Shown: positions 25,146-32,241 of the stretch, in pieces
How positions within the stretch are numbered: position 1 is the stretch's first letter
How the letters are laid out: each line of letters begins with the position of its first letter
Source: CAZLGC01 sp964559275
GTDB lineage: Bacteria; Patescibacteriota; CALEFQ01
Length of the DNA: 42,624 nucleotides
Assembly (NCBI GenBank): GCA_964559275.1
Contig: CAZLGC010000006.1
Coordinates: 1 to 42,624 of the forward strand
Direction: 5' to 3'
The notes under the pieces: generated by a model
What the model saw: the letters and a program-made list of their open reading frames with translations, nothing else
Told to the model about the DNA's origin: nothing
Database searches by the model: none
Translations under genes and position numbers: made by a program

Positions 25146-25727
25146 TTAGTCAATTATTTCATCATCTAAAATCTCATCTAGTTTCTTATCGAGTTCGTCC
25201 AGTTTGGCTTTTTCCTTCTTCTCTTCCGCCTTGCGGGTTTCTTTTTCCTTCGGTTTAGCGGTCTTTTCAACTGTCTCCTTCTCCGCGACCGGTTTTTCCG
25301 GTTTTGTTTCCGGCTTGACCGGTTCGGGCTTAGCAGCTGGTTTGGTCTCTTTCTCTACTTTTTCTTCCTTGAGCTCGCTTTCCTTTTCCATCTCTCTTTC
25401 CTGCTTGCGTTTTTTCTGTTCGGCCATAGCATTCAGGGTTTTGGCATCATGTTTAACAATCAAATAGCGCAAAACATCATCGGTCATTTTCAGATCTGCT
25501 TCCAGGGCAGATAATTTAGCGCCTGGCATATCAAAATACATCACGTAATAGAAACCGTGACGGAAATGCTTGATTGGATAGGCTAATTTTTTCTTACCCA
25601 AGTCTTCTTCTTCCGCTACCTTACCTTCGTGCTTAGAAATAAGAGTGCGTAATTGCTCCGTAAGCGGGTTCAGGTCTTCGTCCTTGATTTTGGGTGAAAT
25701 TAGGTACATTACTTCGTAGCGATTCAT
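25146..25727 (-). CDS. rpsF: Ribosomal protein S6 with long charged tail
   Basis: 193 aa; the S6 fold covers about 1-97 (MNRYEVMYLISPKIKDEDL through TDDVLRYLIVKHD). The other half is a low-complexity Lys/Glu/Pro extension of nearly 100 residues, much longer than the 30-40-residue tail of E. coli S6. S6 binds the 30S platform together with S18. The leader upstream (about 25728-25900) is rich in alternative hairpins, consistent with control by the S6:S18 complex known in other bacteria (inference). Confidence 0.94.
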   Translation of the reverse strand: MNRYEVMYLISPKIKDEDLNPLTEQLRTLISKHEGKVAEEEDLGKKKLAYPIKHFRHGFYYVMYFDMPGAKLSALEADLKMTDDVLRYLIVKHDAKTLNAMAEQKKRKQEREMEKESELKEEKVEKETKPAAKPEPVKPETKPEKPVAEKETVEKTAKPKEKETRKAEEKKEKAKLDELDKKLDEILDDEIID

Positions 25728-25897
25728 AAATTTTCGATACCTTAATTAGTAATTTAAAATGCAGGCTTTGCCTGCACAAAAGAATGACACATTCCCTCCC
25801 TCCCCCTTTACTAAAATCAGGGGAGAAATGTGCAGGCTATGGACTAGGCCCGGTCGGTATTTCCCGCCTTTGGCGAGGTCACGCCGGGAGCCGTTAT
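25728..25897 (-). promoter_or_regulatory. rpsF leader with competing hairpins (possible attenuator)
   Basis: About 170 nt of untranslated RNA. A perfect 7-bp hairpin TGCAGGC/GCCTGCA (25776-25760) followed by TTTT sits about 33 bp before the ATG and looks like a weak terminator. The segment AGCCTGCA occurs a second time further 5' (25838-25831), so TGCAGGC can pair with either copy. GACACAT near the RNA start can pair with ATGTGTC, which also pairs in a CACATT/AATGTG stem. This is the logic of an attenuator, although the hairpins might also be dispersed palindromic repeats. Confidence 0.5.
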
Positions 25898-25903
25898 GTG
25901 TCT

Positions 25904-25932
25904 AAGTTATCACCTTGGCGATTTATTGTCAA
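25904..25932 (-). promoter_or_regulatory. Promoter of the rpsF-ssb-rpsR-efp operon
   Basis: Minus-strand TTGACA (25932-25927), 17-bp spacer, TAACTT (25909-25904). Confidence 0.6.
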
Positions 25933-25937
25933 ATGTT

Positions 25938-25965
25938 TTTACTTTTTCTCAGAAGCTGCTAGATT
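25938..25965 (+). promoter_or_regulatory. Possible promoter of the small exported-protein genes
   Basis: TTTACT (25938-25943), 16-bp spacer, TAGATT (25960-25965). It lies back to back with the rpsF promoter. Confidence 0.4.
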
Positions 25966-25988
25966 GTTTATAAGAAAGGAGGTTAATG

Positions 25989-26366
25989 ATGAGGAGAATA
26001 TGGCAGTGTTTAGCAGTGGCTACTTGCGCGCTGCTGCTGTTTAGCTGTATCAGAGCGCCTCTTCAGCCCAGTTTAATCGAGAGTTTCCTCTTCACTTCGA
26101 TTGCGGCGAGTGAGCATATTCAGGTCAGAATTACGCCCGAACCGCCCCCCGGGACAGTGGTTCGATATAAACTTCTTGGCGCCGACAGAAAGGCCTTTCT
26201 AAGCGGAGAGCGATCCTTTCAGAAATGTCTGGATTTCTTCTTTCCGGCCGAGTGGCATCCGTACTATCTATCTCTGGTTTTGATACTGCCGGCCGGTGAA
26301 GCCAGTGAAGAGTACTTGCAGGTTGTCACCGGGCAAACAATTGAAGTAGTGCGCCAGATTCCTTAA
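25989..26366 (+). CDS. Small predicted lipoprotein, unrecognised
   Basis: 125 aa from the second of two adjacent ATGs (25986 and 25989); GAAAGGAGG at 25974-25982 gives a better spacing to 25989. The N-terminus is MRRIWQCLAVATCALLLFSC, a signal peptide ending in a lipobox-like L-F-S-C, so a lipid-anchored exported protein is likely. The mature part has a beta-rich VRITPEPPPGTVVRYKLLG followed by a hydrophobic LSLVLILPAGEASEEYL. No family recognised. It resembles in layout the next gene (26439-26852), with which it may be paralogous. A terminator follows. Confidence 0.65.
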   Translation: MRRIWQCLAVATCALLLFSCIRAPLQPSLIESFLFTSIAASEHIQVRITPEPPPGTVVRYKLLGADRKAFLSGERSFQKCLDFFFPAEWHPYYLSLVLILPAGEASEEYLQVVTGQTIEVVRQIP

Positions 26367-26390
26367 GCGGTGAAATTTTCACCGCTTTTT
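26365..26390 (+). terminator. Terminator between the two exported-protein genes
   Basis: AAGCGGTGAAA and TTTCACCGCTT form a nearly perfect stem around 26365-26386, then TTT. The stop codon of the upstream gene overlaps its first base. Confidence 0.8.
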
Positions 26391-26438
26391 CCTTGACACA
26401 AAAATTCAAGTATGCCAGGTTGCAGGCAGGAGGTGTCT

Positions 26439-26852
26439 ATGAAAGCTAGGTTTTGGTTGGTAATGGTGGTGTTGATGCTGCCCATCTGGGCTTGTGCCCA
26501 TACCGGAAAAGAGGCCAAACGGGACTCGCATTTCGGTCTCTTCTTGAATCACCCGACGGTGTTCAAAGAAGTTCAGCTGGATATCAAGCTGGATTTTCCT
26601 CTTCCGAAGACTACGCTGGTGTACACTATCTTTGTCGGTGACAAGATCAGCGATGCCGGCATAGCCGAGCTGGAGGAAGTCGGCTGTGAATTTGCAATGA
26701 ATCTGATTGTGCTTCGGGAAAGTGACCGGATTCTACTGCATTTCTTTGTTCTGCCGGTCGACAAGTTCTTCTGCGCCTGGATTCCACTGGATCCGCTGGC
26801 AACTGAGGAAAGTCATACGCTGCAGTTCAAGGAGACGGAGGAGGAAAACTAA
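26439..26852 (+). CDS. Small exported protein, unrecognised, possible paralogue of the preceding gene
   Basis: 137 aa from ATG 26439, chosen because AGGAGG lies 6 bp upstream and a signal peptide starts there (MKARFWLVMVVLMLPIWAC); the frame is open 27 bp further up. The cysteine in I-W-A-C may be lipidated, though Trp at -2 is not ideal. The mature part contains VQLDIKLDFPLPKTTLVYTIFVG, similar in spacing to the ITPEPPPGTVVRYKLLG segment of the upstream protein, then LLHFFVLPVDKFFCAWIPL. Function unknown. It ends at an intrinsic terminator before convergent ychF. Confidence 0.65.
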   Translation: MKARFWLVMVVLMLPIWACAHTGKEAKRDSHFGLFLNHPTVFKEVQLDIKLDFPLPKTTLVYTIFVGDKISDAGIAELEEVGCEFAMNLIVLRESDRILLHFFVLPVDKFFCAWIPLDPLATEESHTLQFKETEEEN

Positions 26853-26883
26853 AGCAGACAGGCTTGCCTGTCCGCTTTTTTTA
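26853..26883. terminator. Terminator after the second exported-protein gene
   Basis: AGCAGACAGGC (26853-26863) and GCCTGTCCGCT (26866-26876) pair with a single A-C mismatch, followed by seven T. Confidence 0.8.
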
Positions 26884-26892
26884 TATAACTGT

Positions 26893-27987
26893 CTAAATTT
26901 TGACTGTGAGGACGTCGCCGTCTTTGACGATGTAATCCCGGCCTTCGGTGCGAAGCTGCCCCTTGTCGCGGGCACCGGCGTAACCGTTGCAGTCTACTAG
27001 ATCTTTCCAGAAAACCACTTCCGCTCGGATGAAATTATCTTCAAAATCACTATGCACTTTTCCGGCTGCCTGCGGAGCGGTTGCTCCTCGTTTTACTGTC
27101 CAGGCGTGATTCTCCTTTTCCCCGGAGGTGAAGAAGGTTATGAGGTCTAACACTGCGTAGCCGGCCCGGATCAGTTTATCCAATCCGCCTTCCGGAACCC
27201 CCAATTCCTTGAGAAAGGATTCCTTTTCATCTTCTTCCAGCTCGGCCAGCTCAGCTTCGATTTTAGCGGAAATGGGAACGATCTGTTTGGGGGAGTCAGC
27301 AAGCTTTTTGATTTGCGCAAAAATTTTGTTCGCAATTTCCGGATCTTTGTAATCCTCTTCGCTCACATTGGCGATATAAAGAACGGGTTTGGTCGTCAGC
27401 AATTGTAGGTCCTTCAGAGTTTCTTTTTCATCAGCTGACAATCCTACCGTTTTAGCAAATTTCTCTGCTTCCAGTGCGTCCTTTAGTTTTTCCAGCGCGC
27501 CTTTTTGCAACAACAATGCTTTGTCGCCGGATTTGGCGTCGGTGCTGACTTTGTCCAACCGGTTCTCAACTTGCTGTAAGTCTGCCATGATCAGCTCAAC
27601 ATTGATCGTGTCAATATCTTTCAACGGGTCGAATTCCTCGTCCACATGTTCAATATTGCTATCTTTGAAAAATCTAACTACATGAGCAATAGCGTCTACC
27701 TCACGAATGTGCGACAAAAATTGATTGCCGAGACCCTCGCCTTTGTGAGCTCCACGGACCAGCCCGGCAATGTCATTGAACTCGATCACCGTCGGTACAG
27801 TCTTGGCTGATCCCAGCACCTTAGTTATTTGCCAGAGTCGTTCGTCGGGAACCTCTACCACGCCCACGTTCGGATCAATAGTACAAAAAGGGTAGTTGGC
27901 TACCTCGGCTTGGTTCTTGGTAATCGCGTTGAAGAGCGTCGATTTACCGACGTTGGGCAGACCGACGATGCCGATAGAGAATGACAT
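26893..27987 (-). CDS. ychF: YchF/OLA1-type P-loop ATPase
   Basis: 364 aa, normal length. G1 motif GLPNVGKST (9-17) and NYPFCTIDPNVGVV switch region; VIEFNDIAGLVRGAHKGEGLG follows as G3. A coiled coil (about 130-200) and the C-terminal TGS-like domain ending GRDYIVKDGDVLTVKI complete the protein. The universally conserved YchF prefers ATP over GTP and binds ribosomes; it has links to stress responses. No Shine-Dalgarno is visible at the ATG. Confidence 0.96.
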   Translation of the reverse strand: MSFSIGIVGLPNVGKSTLFNAITKNQAEVANYPFCTIDPNVGVVEVPDERLWQITKVLGSAKTVPTVIEFNDIAGLVRGAHKGEGLGNQFLSHIREVDAIAHVVRFFKDSNIEHVDEEFDPLKDIDTINVELIMADLQQVENRLDKVSTDAKSGDKALLLQKGALEKLKDALEAEKFAKTVGLSADEKETLKDLQLLTTKPVLYIANVSEEDYKDPEIANKIFAQIKKLADSPKQIVPISAKIEAELAELEEDEKESFLKELGVPEGGLDKLIRAGYAVLDLITFFTSGEKENHAWTVKRGATAPQAAGKVHSDFEDNFIRAEVVFWKDLVDCNGYAGARDKGQLRTEGRDYIVKDGDVLTVKI

Positions 27988-28061
27988 ACTATTAAAATTC
28001 GGAACCTGAAGGTTTATTTTCTTACTGTCGTATTCTAGCGCAACGGATAGTTTTAGGCAAA

Positions 28062-28097
28062 GAAAACCGGCCTTCTCGTATTTGAGTCGGCCGGCTT
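28062..28097 (-). terminator. Terminator of the 363-aa unknown gene
   Basis: Minus-strand CCGGCC (28094-28089) and GGCCGG (28072-28067) with a 16-nt loop, followed by TTTTCTTT. Confidence 0.7.
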
Positions 28098-28101
28098 AGA
28101 G

Positions 28102-29193
28102 CTAATCGCATCGATCAGGAGCCTTGAAGAATACGCCTGACCATTTCTTGCCACCAGCCTTGAGCTTCCGTTCCACTATTTCAATACGGACAAGTTCAGC
28201 TGGATGCCGCTGAGTGACGTACTGGATAATGTCGGGAGCTTTCACAGTCGGCTCAAAGTCATTGACCCATCCTTCTTGAACTTCGCCGCTAACCAGGGTT
28301 ACCTTGAGGTAGTAGTCGCCGGCTGCACACTGAGTACGTCGTTTTGGTTTGTTGATTCGGCCAACAAACTCGGTTCCATCAAGAAACGGAATTGCAAACC
28401 GGGTTGTCTTGCCACCTAATAGTTCCCGAAACTTTTGGACTGCGGCAGTGATCCACATCTCCTGCTCTTCTACTGGGCGGGGTGTTGGGTACCCTTCCTC
28501 CCAAGTTGAACCGTCATCCCAGTAGACCAGGCGAACCTGATGAGTGTCATGGTAGCCAGTTCGCGGAAGCCTTTGAGCAAGGCGGGATCCCATGCAGGTC
28601 TTGATTGTTGGGATGCCGTTTTCCTCGACTACGAACTGGCGCCCCAGGCGGTAGACGGGATCGTTCTCCAGACCGTAGGGCAGCGCGTAGTCGCCGACGA
28701 GTTCCTCGTCGCCGATAGCATAGAACCAGGGTGTCAAAGCACCGCATCGTACTTGTCGCAGACAGCCGGGTAGATTGGCCAGGTCCGGGTCATACTCCCC
28801 CCAGTGCTTCTCGAAGATCTGGCAAGCTAGCTTGACAGTCTGGCACTCGTAGAAAGTCGCGCCGTCTCGGCTGTTGTACAGGTGGATAATGATCCCACAG
28901 CGTCCATCAGGGGGATCCTTGATTTCCAAAACTTCGATGTAGCTGCAGACTCCGCCATGACCCCCACCGGCGTACTTATGCTGCTTGATTTTGTAGCGAC
29001 TGTACCGACCGTAACTGCCGTGACTGACATTGGTTCGGTGGGTGACTGAACCTTCTTCGATGTGGCGGAACATACCCAGAATCGCCTTGGCTCGTTGGAC
29101 ATCTTCTGAGCGACAGGTAAATTCTACGAGCTGACCTCCGCCGGTTCGTCCCTCACTGAAAGTGTACGAACGAAAGTCTTTCTTCTTTGGCAT
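28102..29193 (-). CDS. Unrecognised 363-aa soluble protein
   Basis: Start ATG 29193 is preferred over 29223 because AAGGAGGG lies 8 bp upstream of it. There is no signal peptide or membrane segment. The sequence is rich in Gly, Tyr, Trp, Arg and Cys. Notable parts are a Gly/Tyr/His/Arg-rich stretch (SHGSYGRYSRYKIKQHKYAG, about 57-76), an Ig/beta-like middle (YIEVLEIKDPPDGRCGIIIHLYN), and a C-terminal basic beta region (YLKVTLVSGEVQEGWVNDF). No catalytic motif or family was recognised. A strong ribosome site, its own promoter and a terminator argue it is real and well expressed. Confidence 0.75.
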   Translation of the reverse strand: MPKKKDFRSYTFSEGRTGGGQLVEFTCRSEDVQRAKAILGMFRHIEEGSVTHRTNVSHGSYGRYSRYKIKQHKYAGGGHGGVCSYIEVLEIKDPPDGRCGIIIHLYNSRDGATFYECQTVKLACQIFEKHWGEYDPDLANLPGCLRQVRCGALTPWFYAIGDEELVGDYALPYGLENDPVYRLGRQFVVEENGIPTIKTCMGSRLAQRLPRTGYHDTHQVRLVYWDDGSTWEEGYPTPRPVEEQEMWITAAVQKFRELLGGKTTRFAIPFLDGTEFVGRINKPKRRTQCAAGDYYLKVTLVSGEVQEGWVNDFEPTVKAPDIIQYVTQRHPAELVRIEIVERKLKAGGKKWSGVFFKAPDRCD

Positions 29194-29237
29194 GGTTATC
29201 CCTCCTTGGTGATTGTCGTTCATGATCGTAACTTAAA

Positions 29238-29267
29238 AGTCTAACAGACTAAACAAAAAGGTGTCAA
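29238..29267 (-). promoter_or_regulatory. Promoter of the 363-aa unknown gene
   Basis: Minus-strand TTGACA (29267-29262), 18-bp spacer, TAGACT (29243-29238). Confidence 0.6.
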
Positions 29268-29318
29268 TAGGCGATTATCTTAATTAAAATTGCCGAATTC
29301 TGCCACTTTTCAAGGATA

Positions 29319-29347
29319 TTGTTGCTCTATTACATACGTGATATAAT
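29319..29347 (+). promoter_or_regulatory. Promoter implying a leaderless mRNA
   Basis: TTGTTG (29319-29324), 17-bp spacer, TATAAT (29342-29347). The ATG at 29356 is only 8 bp past the -10 box, so the message should start at or next to the start codon. Confidence 0.65.
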
Positions 29348-29355
29348 GAGACAAC

Positions 29356-29841
29356 ATGAAAGTCAAAGTCATCGACACATCCGGTAAATATCAAGCCAAG
29401 GCTGAGCAATTAGTAGAGGAGCGCGGCGGGACTGTCGCCAGCGGTCGTAATTTTGATGTGCTGCTGGCGTTTTTGATTGGTGAGAACACCCAAGCCGGTT
29501 TTCAGGTGGCCGAGGCTGCCGAGCGGCAGCGCTATGTTCTAGTTCTGGTTCCGGCCGGGTCGGAAGATAAAGCCGGCGTCAGAGAAGACAGTAAGTTTCT
29601 AACTCTGAAATCTTTTCAGGAAGAAAATTTAAGCAGAATTATCAAAGAATATCTTGATCACCGCAAGCGTGGTAATCTGAAGCGATTTAATTTCGTTATA
29701 CCAAGTGAGCAGGTTCAATATTTGGAGTGGGTAGCCAAAAATAAGAAACAAAGCAAATCCGATTTTGTGCGGGAGCTCATTCAGAAAGAAATGGGCAACG
29801 ACGAGGATTATCGGAGTAACTCACACATAAATGAAGGCTGA
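29356..29841 (+). CDS. Putative NDT-like domain fused to a ribbon-helix-helix DNA-binding domain
   Basis: 161 aa. The N-terminal about 105 residues read as alternating strands and helices (MKVKVIDTSG, then FDVLLAFLIGENTQAGFQVA, then RQRYVLVLVPAG), similar in pattern to nucleoside deoxyribosyltransferase-like Rossmann folds, but the catalytic Glu position does not appear conserved. Residues about 112-148 (KRFNFVIPSEQVQYLEWVAK, then SKSDFVRELIQKEM) fit a ribbon-helix-helix (CopG/Arc) DNA-binding unit: one strand and two helices. A ligand-sensing repressor is a reasonable guess (inference). It overlaps the phosphohexomutase start by 11 bp, so the two are translationally coupled. Confidence 0.6.
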   Translation: MKVKVIDTSGKYQAKAEQLVEERGGTVASGRNFDVLLAFLIGENTQAGFQVAEAAERQRYVLVLVPAGSEDKAGVREDSKFLTLKSFQEENLSRIIKEYLDHRKRGNLKRFNFVIPSEQVQYLEWVAKNKKQSKSDFVRELIQKEMGNDEDYRSNSHINEG

Positions 29842-31195
29842 AATTTTTCGAGCTTATGACATTCGTGGCATTTATCCGGATGATATCGACGAATCCGGAG
29901 TTTTTTGCGTAGCTCAAAATTTTGTAAAAATTCTGCAGCAGGAAAAACCAGACAAAACACTAAAGATTGCGGTAGGTAGAGATATGAGGGTTTCCTCACC
30001 GAAGCTCCATGCCAGTGCTGTCAAAGGTGTAGTTTCAATGGGAGCAGAAGTGGTTGATATTGGGCTGGCTTCCACCCCGACTTTCTATTTTGCGGTTGCC
30101 CAAAACGGCTATGATGGTGGGCTGGAAATTTCCGCTTCTCACAATCCTAAAGAATATAACGGCATCAAAATTGTGCGCGAGGAAGCTCAGTCTATTGGTT
30201 TGGCAAATGGTTTGGACAAAATTCGCGATGCCTGTGTGGTGAACGGTGAGCACAAACCGCAAGGTGAGGGCAAAATTGAGAAAAAAGAAGATGTTCTGGC
30301 TGAACGAGTTAAATATGCACTAAGTTTTTATGATTTTTCAAAAATAAAACCGCTTAAAGTGGTGGCGGATCCGGCCAACGCGATGGGTGCACCTGATCTG
30401 GAAGCTCTTTTTGCCAAGCTACCCTGCGAACTTGTCAAAATGAATTTCAAACTGGACGGGACTTTCCCGGTTCACGAAGCCGATCCTTTCAAGATGGAAA
30501 ATGTTGCTGACCTGCGCCAGAAAGTAGTTGCCGAAAAAGCCGACCTAGGGATTGCTACTGACGGAGACGCTGATCGTATTTTCTTCATCGATAATAGGGG
30601 TGAATTTGTGGAGCCGGCTATTATCCGGGGTCTGATGGCGCAGGAAGCACTAAAGCATTCTCCCGGCGCCAAGGTTGGCTACGATATCCGCCCGGGAATG
30701 ATTACTCGGGAAATGATCGAAGGAGCTGGTGGCAAACCTTTTGTGACCAAAGTTGGGCATTCTCTGATCAAGCAGCATTCACGCAAAGAGAAAGCGGTTT
30801 TCTCTGGAGAATCTTCCGGCCATTTCTTTTTCCAGACGAAATTTGGTTTCTTTGAAACTCCTCTGATTGTTGCCTTGGTTATACTCAAAGAAATTTCCGA
30901 ATCGGGAAAAAGCCTGGCTGAGCTGATAAAGCCATACCAGAAATATTTTCACTCGGGAGAGATTAACTCCGAAGTAGAGGATAAGGAAACCAAGATGAAA
31001 GAGCTGGAAAAGAAATTTGGCCAGGGCGCCAAAAATGTCTCCTGGTTGGATGGGATAACGGTTGAACACAAGGACTGGTGGTTCAATGTCAGACCTTCGA
31101 ATACAGAACCCAAGCTGCGGTTGAATCTAGAGGCCCGCGATGCTAAGTTGATGGAGAAGTGGCGGGACAAAGTTCTGGAAGTAATTCGCAGCTAG
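29831..31195 (+). CDS. Phosphomannomutase/phosphoglucomutase
   Basis: 454-aa alpha-D-phosphohexomutase. The phosphoserine is S103 in SASHNP. The magnesium loop is D244-G-D-A-D-R, the sugar-binding loop is GESSGH and the phosphate-binding loop near the C-terminus is RPSNTEP. Length and motif order fit bifunctional PMM/PGM enzymes that supply mannose-1-phosphate or glucose-1-phosphate for surface sugars. This fits the GT-C glycosyltransferase elsewhere in the window. The start overlaps the upstream regulator-like gene. It ends at a bidirectional terminator. Confidence 0.93.
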   Translation: MKAEIFRAYDIRGIYPDDIDESGVFCVAQNFVKILQQEKPDKTLKIAVGRDMRVSSPKLHASAVKGVVSMGAEVVDIGLASTPTFYFAVAQNGYDGGLEISASHNPKEYNGIKIVREEAQSIGLANGLDKIRDACVVNGEHKPQGEGKIEKKEDVLAERVKYALSFYDFSKIKPLKVVADPANAMGAPDLEALFAKLPCELVKMNFKLDGTFPVHEADPFKMENVADLRQKVVAEKADLGIATDGDADRIFFIDNRGEFVEPAIIRGLMAQEALKHSPGAKVGYDIRPGMITREMIEGAGGKPFVTKVGHSLIKQHSRKEKAVFSGESSGHFFFQTKFGFFETPLIVALVILKEISESGKSLAELIKPYQKYFHSGEINSEVEDKETKMKELEKKFGQGAKNVSWLDGITVEHKDWWFNVRPSNTEPKLRLNLEARDAKLMEKWRDKVLEVIRS

Positions 31196-31202
31196 ACTAA
31201 TC

Positions 31203-31228
31203 AAAAAATCGCCGCCGGGCGATTTTTT
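31203..31228. terminator. Bidirectional terminator between the phosphohexomutase and trpS
   Basis: AAAAAATCGCC (31203-31213), loop GCCG, GGCGATTTTTT (31218-31228). Symmetric A and T runs serve both directions. Confidence 0.9.
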
Positions 31229-31238
31229 GTATCTACGA

Positions 31239-32240
31239 TTATATTTTTAAACCGACTTTGTCTTTGACTTCGGTCATTGTTCGGTCAGCAATGCTACTTG
31301 CTTTTTCTTTTCCCTTATTCAGGACATCATGAACATAATCAAGATTTTGTTCCAGTTCTTCTCGTTTCTTTCGAAACGGTTCAAGATTATCAGCGACTGT
31401 TTTACCAACCAAGTTCTTTAAGCCGGCATAGCCATTCTTTTGCATTTCCTCAATCAAGACGACCTCTGTATTTCCGTTTAATCCTTTAAAAGCTTTGTAA
31501 ATCGCCACAAGGTTACGAACTTCCGGCCCCATATCTTTTTCTTGTTTAATCTCTTTCGGGTCCTTAGAATCGGTTTTTGCCCTTTTGAATTTTTCGATTA
31601 TCACCTGAGGATCTTCGAAAATACCAACGCCGCTGTTATCACTCTTGCTCATTTTGCCATTACCATCTAGTGACATGATTTTGGTGGTTTCCTGGCGAGT
31701 AGTAAATTTGGGAATAGGGAAGGTTTCACCGTAAGTATTATTGAAACGCTTGGCGATATCGCGAGCCATTTCCACATTAGGACGCTGGTCAAGGCCGACA
31801 GGAACTTCATCGGCTTTGTACATCAAGATATCGGCTGCCATTAATATTGGATAAGCCAATAGGCCCATATTGATATCCTTAGCTTGAGCCAGTTTCTTTT
31901 CCTTGAAGGTCGGAATACGTTCGGTCTCGCTTACTGAAGTCAAGGTAGAGAAAATCCAGGCCAGTTCGGTGTGCCCAGGAACGTCTGATTGCAGAAAGAT
32001 GGTTGCCTTTTCGGGGTCAAGTCCCAGAGCGAGGTAATCCAAAACTGTACCGATACTATGCTCAATCATGGTTTCTCTGTCGTGTACTGTTGTCAAAGTG
32101 TGGAGATTGGCGATGAAGTAGAAAGGCTGGCAATCGGATTGCTCTTGGATTTGGATATGTGGTTGCATAGCTCCGAGATAATTGCCGATATGAGGACGGC
32201 CAGTAACTCGGATACCGCTAAGTATGGTCTTATTTGGCAT
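31239..32240 (-). CDS. trpS: Tryptophanyl-tRNA synthetase
   Basis: 333-aa class I synthetase charging tRNA-Trp. The HIGH-type motif is PHIGN (16-20) and the KMSKS loop is intact at 196-200 (GKMSKSD). DVPGHTELAW and the MAADILMYKADEVPVGLDQ block form the Trp pocket. Length is normal. Its ATG lies 1 bp after the RNase J stop, so the two are translationally coupled. Confidence 0.96.
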   Translation of the reverse strand: MPNKTILSGIRVTGRPHIGNYLGAMQPHIQIQEQSDCQPFYFIANLHTLTTVHDRETMIEHSIGTVLDYLALGLDPEKATIFLQSDVPGHTELAWIFSTLTSVSETERIPTFKEKKLAQAKDINMGLLAYPILMAADILMYKADEVPVGLDQRPNVEMARDIAKRFNNTYGETFPIPKFTTRQETTKIMSLDGNGKMSKSDNSGVGIFEDPQVIIEKFKRAKTDSKDPKEIKQEKDMGPEVRNLVAIYKAFKGLNGNTEVVLIEEMQKNGYAGLKNLVGKTVADNLEPFRKKREELEQNLDYVHDVLNKGKEKASSIADRTMTEVKDKVGLKI

Positions 32241-32241
32241 A

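Noticed and set aside
26393..26416. Promoter between the two small exported-protein genes
   Set aside because: TTGACA is perfect, but the only -10-like TATGCC is 12 bp away, too close for a sigma-70 promoter.
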